This document shows, in pieces, positions 1 to 11,900 of a stretch of DNA of 38,102 bases. The position numbers and the translations under genes were made by a program. How positions within the stretch are numbered: the stretch's first letter is position 1; each line of letters begins with the position of its first letter. The notes under the pieces are model-generated. The model worked only from the letters and a program-made list of their open reading frames with translations. It did no database searches and was not told the DNA's origin. The stretch comes from Haplosporangium gracile (Eukaryota > Mortierellomycota > Mortierellomycetes > Mortierellales > Mortierellaceae), in contig JAAAUF010000352.1 of assembly GCA_015499985.1 (NCBI GenBank), forward strand, positions 1 to 38,102. The letters run 5' to 3'.

Positions 1-1309
1 TTTTTTTTGTTGTTGAACAAAGATATATCGCATCGTTTATCAGAGCCACAATGCTTCACTACACGATGACTACGACTACGACACGACGCGCCGATGTCTG
101 GGCACACATCCATGTCTTCTTTTCGCAAAACTCTAGGCGACACACCTACGAATGCCACGAGGATATAACAATGAATCAATAATCAAATCAAAAAAAAAAA
201 AATAGAGAACTACAACCATTACCCTTACTCTCCCGTCTCTTCTCGTCACCCCTTGACCTCTCCCTCGACACTCAACAATAGACAATGACAATATGCGAAT
301 ACGTCAACTGAAAAAAACGCGATGACACAACACAAAAAAGGTCCTGATGCTCCAGACCAGCCTAATTCTATTCCGTCATCTCCAATTCGCCCAACCAACC
401 AAGCAACTAACTAATCAAAAAAGGCACCACCACAACAACACAGAACTACATAAACAAACATTCAAGCAAAGAATACTATCTACATGTCATCATTGCCCCG
501 ATTGTCTGTGTTATTTGAAATCTGTCGAGCGGGAAATTGGTCCGGGGACCCCATGCTCGATGACGATTGCCGAATCGCAAGAAAGAAACAAATCATTCTT
601 CCTTCTTCTTCTACTTTTTCTTATCTAAAAGCAAGCGACCAAGTAAATAAACCAAACAAGTCAGACAAAACCGCTTTCGTAACAATAGAGAACGGGCAAA
701 TTGGAAGCGACAAAAGAAAAAAAAAAAAAAGGACAGAGCGAGTGAGAGGAGGAGGAGGGGAGAGGTCCCAGGTTAGTGTTCAGTCTCAACAAATCATAGC
801 GCAAAAAAATGGACACCTGTCCCTTCCCAATTCTTCCTTAGCTCGAAACTAAAAGCTGTACTATGCAAAAAGGGGATCACAATATATCCATTCTCGTCTT
901 GGTCCCCTATTCATCCTGGACAATCCTTTTATTTAATGATGTTTATTACAAAAACAAAGAAAGAAACGGGCAAGAATGGAAAACAGAAATAGAATTGAAT
1001 AAAAAACAACATTCTTTGAATAGGAATGGTCAACATTGGCGTTTTCAGCGATGCTTATTGCAATACAAAAAAAAAATGAATAGAAACAGCTTTATTTGAG
1101 TAAGCACGGCCATCGTTGGTGTTTTTGATGATGTTTATTACAGAATGAAGAAAAAGAAATGAATAGAAACAAGTCTTTCCGCGAAAGCACGGCCATTGTT
1201 GGGATTCAGTTGAATGAATGCTTTTTGTGAATGATATATGATATGTGTCCACTCCCTAGACCTCTAGCTTATATCCTTCTAATCTTCCCCAACTCTCTCC
1301 CCCTTCGCT
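1..1309. other. Spacer without a recognisable gene, downstream of ELP1
   Basis: This stretch is A-rich on the plus strand with several homopolymer runs (for example A11 near 191 and A13 near 719). The open frames in it are short, low in complexity and match no family I recognise. It may contain 3' UTR sequence of ELP1 (minus strand) and of a gene to the left of the window. A degenerate repeat lies at 918-1210 and is listed separately. Minus-strand AATAAA-like signals (TTTATT on the plus strand) occur inside that repeat, near 1090 and 1133, about 180-220 bp past the ELP1 stop. Confidence 0.6.
918..1210. repeat. Degenerate tandem repeat, about 80-110 bp period
   Basis: Related units begin near 918, 1028, 1108 and 1191. 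They share a start resembling ggCcatcgTTGg and then a gatgTTTATTaca segment, and two of them also share aaatgaatagaaacag. The last unit is partial. Spacings are about 110, 80 and 83 bp. No open reading frame runs through the array. It lies in the 3' flank of ELP1. It may be a decayed minisatellite; no terminal repeats or transposase are visible. Confidence 0.5.
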
Positions 1310-4300
1310 CTAGACAAGATCGACGTCCCAGGGCTCTTTGCTCATGACAGGAGGTTCTCCATAAATCTCTGCAATCTCCTGCTCGGCAATTTCCTCTAAC
1401 TGGGCAATCTGGGCCTGGGCGACGGCCTCATCATGACGCGACATTAGATGGGCATTAGTTTGGTTCTGGCGAACAAGCTTCTTGCGTTCTGCCTTGGCCT
1501 CCTCGGCGGCCTTCTTCTTTGCCAGGAAGTCGTCTGTTGGAGGGATGAAGATGATTAGCATATGTTTGTTGATGTCCTGAAGAAGTTTCGCGAACTCCTT
1601 TTGGAGGACCGATGCGCGGTCAAGCGACAAGGAGGAAGCCATGCACTTTAGCAACGCATGAACATCCGCTATAAAAAAAATAAAATGAGGGGAAAAAAAG
1701 GAAAAGAAATTTAGTGTGGGTGAGAAAAAATTTAAGGAACCAAAAGAGAAAAAAAAAGGAGGGGACCAAAAAAAACAGTCAGGACGCGATGATCTCACTA
1801 CCGACGCTAATAAACGTCCCAGCCACCGAATAAAGAAGAGATCTTAAACTGGACAAAATAGGAAAGGGTGATCCTGAATTTTGCAAAACAAAAATGACAC
1901 ACAAAACAAATAGAACAGAATACAAACAGCACTTACGTTTAGTGGCATCGACACGAACAATGAGCTTTCGGAGAGAGTTGATCAGGTACTCTTCTTCAAA
2001 AACACTACCCTTCTTTCCTCTCTGACGCTTCCTATCGTTCCTCTTCTTCAGTCTAGCTGTGTATCTAGCCATGGGGTAAAATAAAAGAAAACACGTCAAC
2101 ATAAACATACACAAGTAAATAAATAAAAAAAAAAACTAGCGTTAGTGCAAGATGATTCAAATGATTCAACAGAGCCAACGAAACGATAAGAGGCAAGGGA
2201 ACTTACTGGGAGGATGACTTGGAAGAGTGAGAGGACTTGGAGAGGACAGAGTTGGCAGCTGTGTATCGACTGAAGCCAGAGGCCATCGACGTCGTATCCG
2301 ACATCATATCAACATTGTCCAGCGCATCATCCGGTGTCATATCCTCCGCTGCCTCCGCCAGCGCCTTCTCAATCTTCAGGTCCCTCACCTCCTTCAACCG
2401 CTTAGTCTGCTTGTCAAACTGCTCCTGCATGTCACGGATTGACTCCATCAAGTCATGGTGGCCATCGGCAATCCCGGGTGTGACATGTGTCGCCATGAGG
2501 TCGAGGCGGTTATACAGGTATGTTGTCCGGATAGCCTCCGACCAAAGTCGACCCTCCAACAACGCCGAAACCGCTTCTTCCGAATCTTTGGCATATTCTG
2601 CCAAAAGCACGCCTGCTTCGCTGAATCGCTTATCGACCTTCATCCGCTCTGCAAGACCGCGGGCAAGGTACGCCATTGCAGGGACATCATAGTTAAGCTG
2701 GTGCGCCAAAACTACGGCCTCTCTCCAGAATCCTGCCTCCTGGTATGCCTCTAGTGCCTTATCCTTGTCGCCCGCCATCGTATAGGCGACTCCTGCCTGC
2801 TCGTAGTCTCCGTTGACCGACAGACTGTCTCCATAGATCTGAAGGATCGCCTTGTGCTTGGTAGGGTTTGCTCCAAAGACCTTGAGCGCGTCCTTGTAGA
2901 GATTGTGCTGGCGGATATAAGAAACGCAGTCGTTAAAGTACTTCTCGCCAGCCTGACTCAGGTTCTGAAGAGCGCTCTTGTACTTTTTCAAATGGTCATC
3001 GATCCTGTACCGCTGGTAGTACTTTTCCAGCGTCCGGAGCTCGTTCAGGAAGGGAAGATACTCGCGAGGATCTTTTTGCGACCATTGAGCAACCATCAAA
3101 ACCAGCGCGAAATCGTACATGCCGAGAGCAACGTCAAAGAGGCGATCCACATCGGCCAAAAAGATTGTAAACTTGAGCGCGTCTTCTGCCAAAGCCTGGT
3201 CCTCGTCCCTGAGTTTGGCGAGAAGTAACAGTGCCGATTCCAGATCTGGAGGCGACTTGCGGACATATGTTGTGAGCACAGAGTTAATGTACGTGTTCCT
3301 GTCCAGCGTGTTGAGCTCCACACGAATGGCGTCACAGATTTGGTTCACCTTTTGCGCGAGCTCAGGTGAGATCTGGGCACCATATGAGCCACCCTTGGAT
3401 CCATTCTTGTTAAGACGGACATAGGTCTGGGGTGCTGCTGCGGCTGTCAACTGTTGCTTCAGCAATGATTCCGATCCGGGGACTGGATACAGTGTCTGAG
3501 TAACATCTTCGTTCCTGAGGAAGGACAAGAACAAGTTCAAGTAATCGACCTCCTTGACCTGCTTGACAAACTCTGGCACGTTCTCCATAAAGACCTTGGG
3601 GTTGTGGTCGTACAAGAGGTTGAGGTCGATTCTGTGCTTCCTGCAAGTCACAAACGCCGTCCTGAAGTCGCACTTGTCCAATGCATCTCGGGTGACAGAC
3701 AACACCATGGCGCGAGGGGCGATCGTCTCGAGGTTTCCGCGGGGCATCTGAAGGACCAGGTTGACAGAGTAAGGAAGCGCCAGCACAATCTTGGACCCTC
3801 TCTCAACGCGACGAACAGACTCGTCATAGGGCAGCATCGAGTTGTCGACAATCTTGAAATCGTACAAGGAAATCTCCAGGGGCAAGAACCGAGCAGAGTG
3901 TGTGGCAGTGGTAAAGACCAAAAAGTGGTTGTGGAGACAGAATGACGTGGTCTCAGACGAGATGAGACGGTCGTTCACGTAGAGTCGGTTGTTGCGTGCC
4001 AAACCGACGACAGCCTTCTCCCGATACTCCTCTGGACCAGTTCCGATCCTGGTGGTGCCCATCCAGAGACAACCCTCAGGCAAACAATCGACCTCCATCC
4101 ACCTTCCAACCTGGGGCTCCTCATCGTCCCTGATAGTAATAGTCATCAAATCTCCGCCTGCCTTTTGCAGCATAATGTCGCCATGGGTCTGGTTGAAATA
4201 GAGTCTCTGGAAAAGTCCCTCCAATGGCACGTTGGTCCTGGAAACAATCTTGGGTGCCTTGGTCTCCTCGTCAAAAGCCAGCTTCACGACAACGATCGAA

Positions 4301-6491
4301 TCTGTCGCAATGTCGCTATCGTATTGGAGTCCAATCAGGGTATCGGGGTGGGTCCAAGCAATCTGACGGGCAGAGACTGAAGGAATCTCTGCGAGCTCAA
4401 TCAACCCCAAGAGCTTGGGCTCGGGCAAGGGACGTGTCGTCTTGTCTGCCATCTCATAGAACGCCACCCGCTGGTCGGCCAACAACACCGCCATGTCGTC
4501 TCCGTGATGCAAGGTCGAGAATGAAATGTGTTGGATCGCATAGGGGACGGTGAGAGTGAAGGCGCTCATGGGTGGAGGGACGTTCATGACTCTGAAGGGG
4601 GTTACCATCAGGTTGGCGCCATCCACAACGGCGACAGTACCGAGGTTGTCGGGGCTCAGCATCTCATTGATATAGTTGTCCCAGCAGTACTGGTTCCTCT
4701 GGTATGATCCTGACTCTGTCACCACATGGAGGACCAACGCAGCTTCAACATCCCATTGCAGACTCGCCACGGATGACCCCTCGCCGTTGTAGAGAAGTTC
4801 CTGCTTCATGTACCACTTGTAGTTGTTCATTGTCCAGAGCTGAATGCAAGATCCATTGGTGCGCTGCAGCCAAATCGCCAAAACAGTCGAGTCACAGTTC
4901 CAGGCGAGCTCCCTGACCACAGTGCCGGCCTCTTCCCTGAGTGTAAACTCTCCATGTCGCAGTCCGTTCCTTTCAAAGAACACAATATCGTGTCGGTGAG
5001 GCAACCGTTGGCTCGAGGCGATCAGGTTTCCTGACGGCCGCCATGACAATCCATGTTCCAGCATATCGACTGACTCGCTCGTCGTCTGCAAAATAGCCTC
5101 ACGATTGTACACACGAATCACGCGACGACCTAATAGGTACATTGGTGTACGTTAGTATCTGTGATACATCACGCACGCTCTGCAGCCTTGATACACATCC
5201 TGCCGTATTATCTTACCAAGACGAGCATCCTTGGAGGAGCAGCAGAAATATGTTCCGTCGCCTCGCCATGAAAGTCTGTGGTTGTTATCATCATCCGGTG
5301 AAGACGTATGTGTAGATGTGTCGACCTTGCGCTGCGCTGCCTGCTTTCCCTCTGTTCCATGGAACTGTGTTTCTTTCTTTCCCCATCCTACATTGACACT
5401 GACATCTAATAAACAATAAATAAATTCAGGACTCGTACTGTTAGAGCCACCTTCGAAATATAGCCTTTCTTACAAGTCACGTCGTCTGTTTTCATTCTGA
5501 TAGCAAACAATAGCCAATGCCCCACAGCTATTGTAACAAAATCGATTGCAAGGCCAGTCCCTATCTGTTCCTTACCTTCGCCGACTTCCTCGACATCGAT
5601 GGGGTTCTCGGCAATCACATCAAAGTCCTTTGTCATTTCCAAAATCGAGCCCTCACCTAAAAAAGAAAAAACGCAAAAGAGGTACAAGCGTCAGTTCGTG
5701 AGGGGTCAACAAAGAATTTCGTCCACACACTGTCAATTTCCGCATCATTGCTTTCTCACGGAGCACGGCACGTTACCCGCCACCATAATAACTAACTCCT
5801 CGTCCGGGCTCCAAGCCATGCAAGAGATTCCCGAGTCCACAGATCCCACAATCTCCATCTATCGGACATTGCAACAAGTGAAAGTGTAAGCTAAACTTCA
5901 GTATAGATCGGTGGAATGCACATTTTTTGAAAAAAAAATTGATCAATTTGTCCTTACGGTGTCTCCAGTCTCGGTTGCTTCGTTGTGGAAAAGAACGACA
6001 TCTCCATGGGAAAAGACGATGCAGACGGCTTGGATATCGACCAAGAACTTGACACCAACCACATGCCCCCACAGCTCCGAATGCTCATCATTCTCGGGAG
6101 GGAATGTGGCCAGCTCTGTAATCTCGGGAAAAGGAGACTGAAAAAAAGACATGTTTTTCAAACAAAAAAAAAAAGCTGTCAGTATCTCTGGAGGAATAAT
6201 GAGTCAAAACTACCGCAGTTAAGAGCATGGCCGACAAACATCCTGCCAGTTATTTTTTACGCCTCCAGTTGATACAACTGATCAAACTCAAGAAGGTAAA
6301 CCATCCATACGATCAATTGATTTAGGTACCTGGAGATCACTAATTTTGACAAGGACGCCCTCCGCAGGTCCGGTCGAGTAGGCGACATAGACGTGGCCGC
6401 TCTCAGGATCCACACTGTGGTGAATGTCCTTTCCCGCGGGTCTCCCGAACCGCGCCAGATGAATCTGCGAGAGAAGCGTGAGATTCTTCAT
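1310..6491 (-). CDS. ELP1: Elongator complex protein 1 (Elp1/IKI3), complete
   Basis: Elp1 is the scaffold subunit of Elongator, which modifies wobble uridine 34 of tRNAs (ncm5/mcm5 side chains). Eight exons join in frame: 6491-6330, 6137-5958, 5858-5777, 5656-5576, 5405-5217, 5129-2207, 2064-1937, 1668-1310, all with GT-AG introns of 87-268 bp. The product is about 1367 aa, against 1349 in yeast and 1332 in human. The start MKNLTLLSQ matches the MRNL-type start of yeast Iki3. Residues 1 to about 730 are the paired WD40 propeller region (VNVGWGKKETQFHG and LSWRPSGNLIASSQR are typical). The helical TPR-like superhelix follows. A basic segment, RLKKRNDRKRQRGKKG, at about 1210-1226 matches the conserved tRNA-binding and phosphorylated region. 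The end EPWDVDLV resembles yeast Iki3. The acceptor of exon 7 is ambiguous between 2065 and one 12 bp further in; both keep frame. Family identity is very secure. Confidence 0.96.
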
Positions 6492-7229
6492 TGTGAATCG
6501 GATTCAGGCAATAAACAAAGGGTTGGGGGAGGTTGTTTGTGCGTGTTGAATGTGGATGCTTAAAAGAATGAAAAAAAAAGGTGAAAAAAAGTGAGAGCAG
6601 GTCCAAAAAAGGATGTTTGGCTGCGACATTTTTTTTAGTGGCGGCACTTCTCTACATAAATTCTAGACTAGAGGACATTGGGCGCTGAAAATACGTCTTC
6701 GAAGAAGAATTCTAAGCACTTGCTGCTTTTCATCGGCACTACGAAAATGCTGAGAGAGTCACATTATTTTAAAAATTGCCTGTCACCCTGGATTCTCTGT
6801 AGAGAAGCAAGTCCTCTCTTGTTTTTTTAGAGGCTGCCTGACAGATGCCATACCGCCCAACACGGAGACACTGCACTTAGTTCGATTGCCGCAACAACAC
6901 GAAGCAGGTTTTGCTGGATGTGCCCGTACGCTGCGTTTTTTTAAAAAGTACTGGTCCACAGAGGGTTTTCAGCTCTGTCGCGGAACCGTGGGCGCTTTAT
7001 GTGGGACGGAGTCTATAGAACAGCCTGCTGTTGCTGCAACTGGCGTCCGAAGATCGCCGCTGGCTTGATTGTCATGGCAACGACTAGTGACTGTGCTATC
7101 TAGAGTGTAGTCTGAGTCCATCAGACCAAGAACAACCCCTTATGGCGCCCTATCAAGTTCTACTATAACGTCAGTCAACTTTTTTTTTTATTTTTATTTT
7201 TTTTTATTTTTTTTATTTGGCATGCATGC
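6492..7229. other. Intergenic spacer between ELP1 and RMT2
   Basis: This segment should hold the ELP1 promoter and 5' UTR (minus strand) and the RMT2 3' UTR. A T/A run (TTTTTATTTT-like) occupies 7180-7220, directly after the RMT2 stop as read on the minus strand, and would supply AATAAA-type 3'-end signals. A 60-codon open frame at 6886-7068 on the plus strand has no support. I see no RNA gene. Confidence 0.5.
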
Positions 7230-8599
7230 CTAGAAGCCATCAAGACGGCAGACAGGGAGATAGTACTTGTCAAGGGTCCAATAGGCGCGCTTGACACCAT
7301 TCCACTCCTCCTCCTTCAACCCAATATCCATCTCTTCATACTCGACCGTGAACCCCATCTCGCCCAACTCAAGCTCCGAGATCCGGTTATACACCGCGTG
7401 GAAAAACTGGTTCGTCGCTCCCAGTCCGTTAAAGTACGAGTAGATCCCTCCTTCCTCCAAATGGTTCGGTACAATCTCGTGGAAAGCCCGCAAGTCTTCA
7501 TAAAACTCTCCAAACGTGTCGAAAAAGATGCCGTCATAGACCTCCAACTGGTCAATCACATCCTGCCACCGCCCGAAAAGAATCTTGACACCAGGCTTCT
7601 TGTCCCATCCTTGCTTGATCATGTGCGCATACACGTCTGGATGAGCCTCGATAATCGTGTGCTCCGAGGGAGAGTACTTTTGGAGTTCCGTGTCGACCAA
7701 TCCAAGACCGAATCCAACATTAAGTACCCGGAGACCCTTCTGAGGGGAGATTACTTCGGCATGGCGGATCATCAGGGGGAGTTCCCAGCCCATCATGACA
7801 CCGTTTTTCTCTGCGTCCAAGAGACGGTCGCCATCCTCGGTATACTGAAGAGGCCGTGCCAGATAGTCGGCATTGGGGACCTCGGGTAACGTCTCGACCT
7901 TTTGTTTCTTTGATGCCGGCTCCTCCTCTGCTGTAGTATCCTGATCCTCCTGTTCTGATGCTGCTGTGGTATCCTTAGTATCCTTCTTCTCTTCCTTCTT
8001 TTCCTCCTTGTCATCCTCCTTCTTGTCTTCCTGATCTTCCTCCACTTTCTCGTCTTCGTCGTCATACTGAGACTCTATGAGTTCCATCTTCAGTTTCCGC
8101 TGCATCAGACCCATCAACAGCTCTGTACGGACTCCCTCCTCCAACAAAAACTCGTAAATCTCGGGCTGATTGAACGATTTGGCATAATCTCCTACAGACT
8201 TGTAGTCGTCGTCGACCAAGTTCCAAGGGTGACCATAGCTCAACAGCAACTTGACGATCGGCAAACTGCCAACCATGGTCGCAAAGTGCAGCATCGTTCT
8301 GCCGTGAGCCGCACGAGCACTATCACCAACATTGTTGTTAAAAGCGTTGCATGTTAAGTCAAGTGTGCCTTTCTCCTTTCAATTGCTCCACTTCACATCT
8401 GTGAAGACGCTTGTTCATGGTGTTACCTGTGGTTGGCACCATCTTTGAGCAGCTTCTCGACGGTCTCGACTTTGCCCTCAGCAACGGCTTGCATCAAAGC
8501 CTGGCTCTTAGCGACTTCCTCAGCCGAGGCGTCGATGACTTCCTCTGTCTTGACCATGTTGCTCTCTGGCACTGGATTCCGCTGTGTGTCGTCGGACAT
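7230..8599 (-). CDS. RMT2: Protein arginine N5-methyltransferase Rmt2
   Basis: Rmt2 is the fungal type IV arginine methyltransferase, which in yeast methylates the delta nitrogen of an arginine in ribosomal protein Rpl12. Two exons, 8599-8427 and 8319-7230, join across a 107 bp GT-AG intron to give about 420 aa (yeast 412). The N-terminal ~120 residues are ankyrin-like helices (AVAEGKVETVEKLLKDGAN and AHGRTMLHFATMVGS). A highly charged linker of Asp, Glu and Lys follows at about 140-205. The SAM-binding fold then shows motif I VLNVGFGLGLVD near residue 257, the acidic post-I strand HTIIEAHPDVY, and motif II DGIFFDTFGEFYEDL. The end EEWNGVKRAYWTLDKYYLP is typical of the family. The start at 8599 is the first ATG of the open exon. 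The acidic linker is longer than I expect for the family. Confidence 0.95.
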
Positions 8600-8923
8600 T
8601 GTGAATGTATGTGTGAATGAGTGAAAAAAAGAAAGAATGAGAATGAGAAAGTGGTTGTTTCTTTTCTTTTTTCCCCTGTTTGTTCTTGCTCGTTGTTTAT
8701 TTGGGTTGCCGTTGCGTGACCGGCGTATTCTCTATAGTTTGGACATTTGATATGATATGGACATTGAGGTGTTCAGACACCTAGATAGGTTATGGACGTT
8801 GCTTGGTGTGAAAGGGTGTTCAAAAAAAAAAAAAAAAAAAAGAGAGACAAGGGGTAGGGGCTATGAATTGGCAAGGGTAAAGACCGCGCCTTTAGGATGG
8901 CCACCAGGCAAGTCCACAAGGAG
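8600..8923. other. Spacer between RMT2 and the RasGEF gene
   Basis: This is the RMT2 upstream region and the RasGEF gene's 3' flank. On the plus strand it is T-rich near 8655-8700 and has an A20 run at 8821-8840. No further gene is visible. Confidence 0.5.
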
Positions 8924-11900
8924 TCATTCTTCTTCCACACTGGTCGGCCGAGAGCCCTCAAAACTACCCCGCGACCTAAGCAGGTCCATCCCAGACGACA
9001 AGGACGACGACGTCGCCGTAGATTGACTGTACAAAGAGCTGGCGCTCGACCACCCGCCAGAGCTGATCCCGCTTGACGTTGCCGACGATGTTGTTGATGT
9101 CGATGATGATGATGACGAGTTCTTGTTGAGCTTGGGCTCGCGGATTGTGCTCAGTTCATCCACCATCCGCTCGGGGACCCAAGGTCTTGTCAGAAGATAG
9201 TGCAGGATCAATTGCTGGGTCGATCGGATACCACCTCCAAACGAGTTCTGCCCACCACTGCTTCCTCCCGATGAATCCTCATCCTCATCATCAAACGACT
9301 GCCGGTCCCGGTCATTATTCGACGAGTTGCGGTACTTGGTCGTCATCTGGAGTGCTGAGCTCAGAGAGGGTGCCCGGAAGTGATGTTGACCCTTGAGCGA
9401 GGCCTTAATGTAGGCCTTTGGAGGCTGGGCGGAGTACTTGGGTCCCGCTTGGTAAGCGGAGAGGGTCAACAAGAGATCCTGGATACGGGGGTCGTCTTCT
9501 GGACAGAATTGTGATGTGTTGTTATTGTTGTTGTTTGCTGGGGTTGACGTCTCGCGAAGACTGGATGTCGCGGGGATCTGAGCCGAAAGAGAAGGAGCTC
9601 CCTGGAAGCTGCTCTTCTTCACAGCAGCCAGGAGATATGTCATGTCCATAATGAACGTCCCAATGAAGGGCACCATGGGCCTCCTGGCTGCTTCTTTGGC
9701 CTTGATGTCCGAACTGGTCCAGCTGCCCAAGATATCAAACCGGCTGCCCGAGATCGATGATGTGGAGGCTGACGAAGAATCCGAAAATGACGGAGAGGTA
9801 ACGTCGTTTGTGGAAGACGACGAAACGATGGTGCCGGCACATAGACTGTTCATCATCTCCCGGTATCGTCCATAGTTCCTGGCCTCGCTCATCAGTTCCG
9901 AGAGGGTCTCCAACTTGTTGGCGCTCTTCCTAGGCAAGAAACTCCATGTCCGCTTCAAACGCTTGATAGGTGGCGTACCGAGTGCGCACAGGACAGCCTT
10001 GAGGGTCTGAAAATTCTCCAGCTCATGCAGCTTGACAGCAATCTTGATCCAGTGATTCATGCTCTGAGCGCGACCAGAGGCCTCGGGCGGGAACAGGATC
10101 GAATACTCAATCATCCGTGTCAAGTAGTTGAAAAAGTCGGTCGATGCTGTGATACTCCGGTGAGGCGTTTTGGGCGAGTGTGTCAGAAAGGCTGACGGAG
10201 GAATTTCCAAGAAAATCGCTGACTCTACCAATGTCAGTTGATAGGCGATCAGGTGTGGTTGGAACTCGAGGATCGATGCGGTACTGGCGGACCGGTAGAG
10301 TAGCTCCCGAACCTTGGTGACGGTCGACATGACATTGCTGATCTGTAGATTACATTTGTGCAGGTCCTCCTGAAGGATCTCGTGAGTCATCTCGTCATCC
10401 TCCTGTTGCAGCAGTAGCTGCTCCTCTGTGAGGGTCGAGTCCTCCGATTCGTCTCGAAGATGTGTTGTTAACGTCAGAAGCTTCTGCTTGGTCTCGGCGA
10501 GCATGGCAGACCACGACTTTTCCTTCTCGACAAGAGACCGATGGGTGGTTCTCAGCGGAGAAAGTGGAATCATGGGAATGTGATCAGAAGGTCCATATGT
10601 CTTTTGGCCCAGCTGGTCCTCATCCTCCTTGTTAATTCGTTCAGCCTCCACCAGATTCGTAGGGTCTACACAACCCTCGGGGATCACTGTCATCAGAGTG
10701 CCGACACTGGTTTGTCTTATGAGCGAATATTGAGAGAACGACCGGTTATTGTCGTGAGAGGAGGAGCAGCTAGAGGGTATATTGGTGAGCGAGTGTGTCG
10801 GAGAGACTGGAACGGAGACTGAGGGCCCTGGCCGGCGTTTTGGATTGGGAATGGCAATGCTTGGGGATGAGGACTTTTGCAGGAGTGTCTGGTGGTTAGA
10901 TATCCGAGCTAAAAAGCAATTATAGAAAAATGTAATAATTGAAAATTAGGCACGATAACCTCATTAAATGAATAATCAGTAGATTGTCAATACTCCCCTT
11001 GCACATCTCCACACAGCAAAATCAATCGTGGGCTGACTTACCGCTGTCTGGCACCACATCGGACTCGCTACCATCGTCATCCGAGTCATCATCGTCAAGA
11101 TAAAGATCACCCGTGCTCCTCAACTCGGCAATCTTTCGGTTCAAGTGTGCTGGTTTTGGAGGCAGAGGAGGCCTAATTAGAGGCAAGCTGTCGATGTCGT
11201 TGTCATTGTCGTTGTCGTTGTCAAGGTTCTCTCTTGGGCTATCGAAGCTCTCACTTGGGTTATCGAGACTCTTTCTTGGGCTATCGAGGCTCTCTCTTGG
11301 GTTATCGAGGCTCTCTCTTGGAATGTCGAGGCTCCTTCTTAGACTGTCCACAAGAGGCGAAGGGACTGGGGGACTGCCCTGAATGCTGTGGATAGCATGC
11401 AGTTCAGCATCAATTTCACTAGATTCATTGGTCTCCATAAAGGACATATCGGGGAGCGGCGAAGGAGGGGATCGTCGTGTTGGTTTGGGTGGGATAGAGT
11501 CATTGGATTTAGACCGAAGGGGGGGCGAATAAATAACAGGAGAGGTGGAAGCTGGTTTCAAGGAGGACATGCCACCTTGGCGAATGGAGGAAGCCAGAGG
11601 CTCGGGGATGGTCGGCAGCCTGTGCCTGTGAAGAGGCTCTGCCGTGGCAATTGAAGTCACAGGCGCTGTGCTAGTTGCTGCGGCAGTCGTCGATGTTGCC
11701 AGAGATGCTGAAGAAGTCATAGTGGTAGTCGTCCCACCGTTCATTGCTGCTGCTGCTGCCTGGAGTTGTTCGGTGAGCATGGTGACTGATCTTGCCTGGC
11801 CCGAGTGGAGTCGAACCGAGTGTCTGGAGAGGGACGCCTTCCTGAAGGACGGGCTGGACAGTTTTGGTTCTGGGATAGTCGCGGCGATGGCGGCATCGTG

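Noticed and set aside
347..852. Overlapping plus-strand open frames at the left end
   Set aside because: Low complexity, no splice-consistent continuation and no known motifs.
2227..4916. Many open frames on the plus strand opposite ELP1
   Set aside because: They are antisense shadows of a clearly coding exon.
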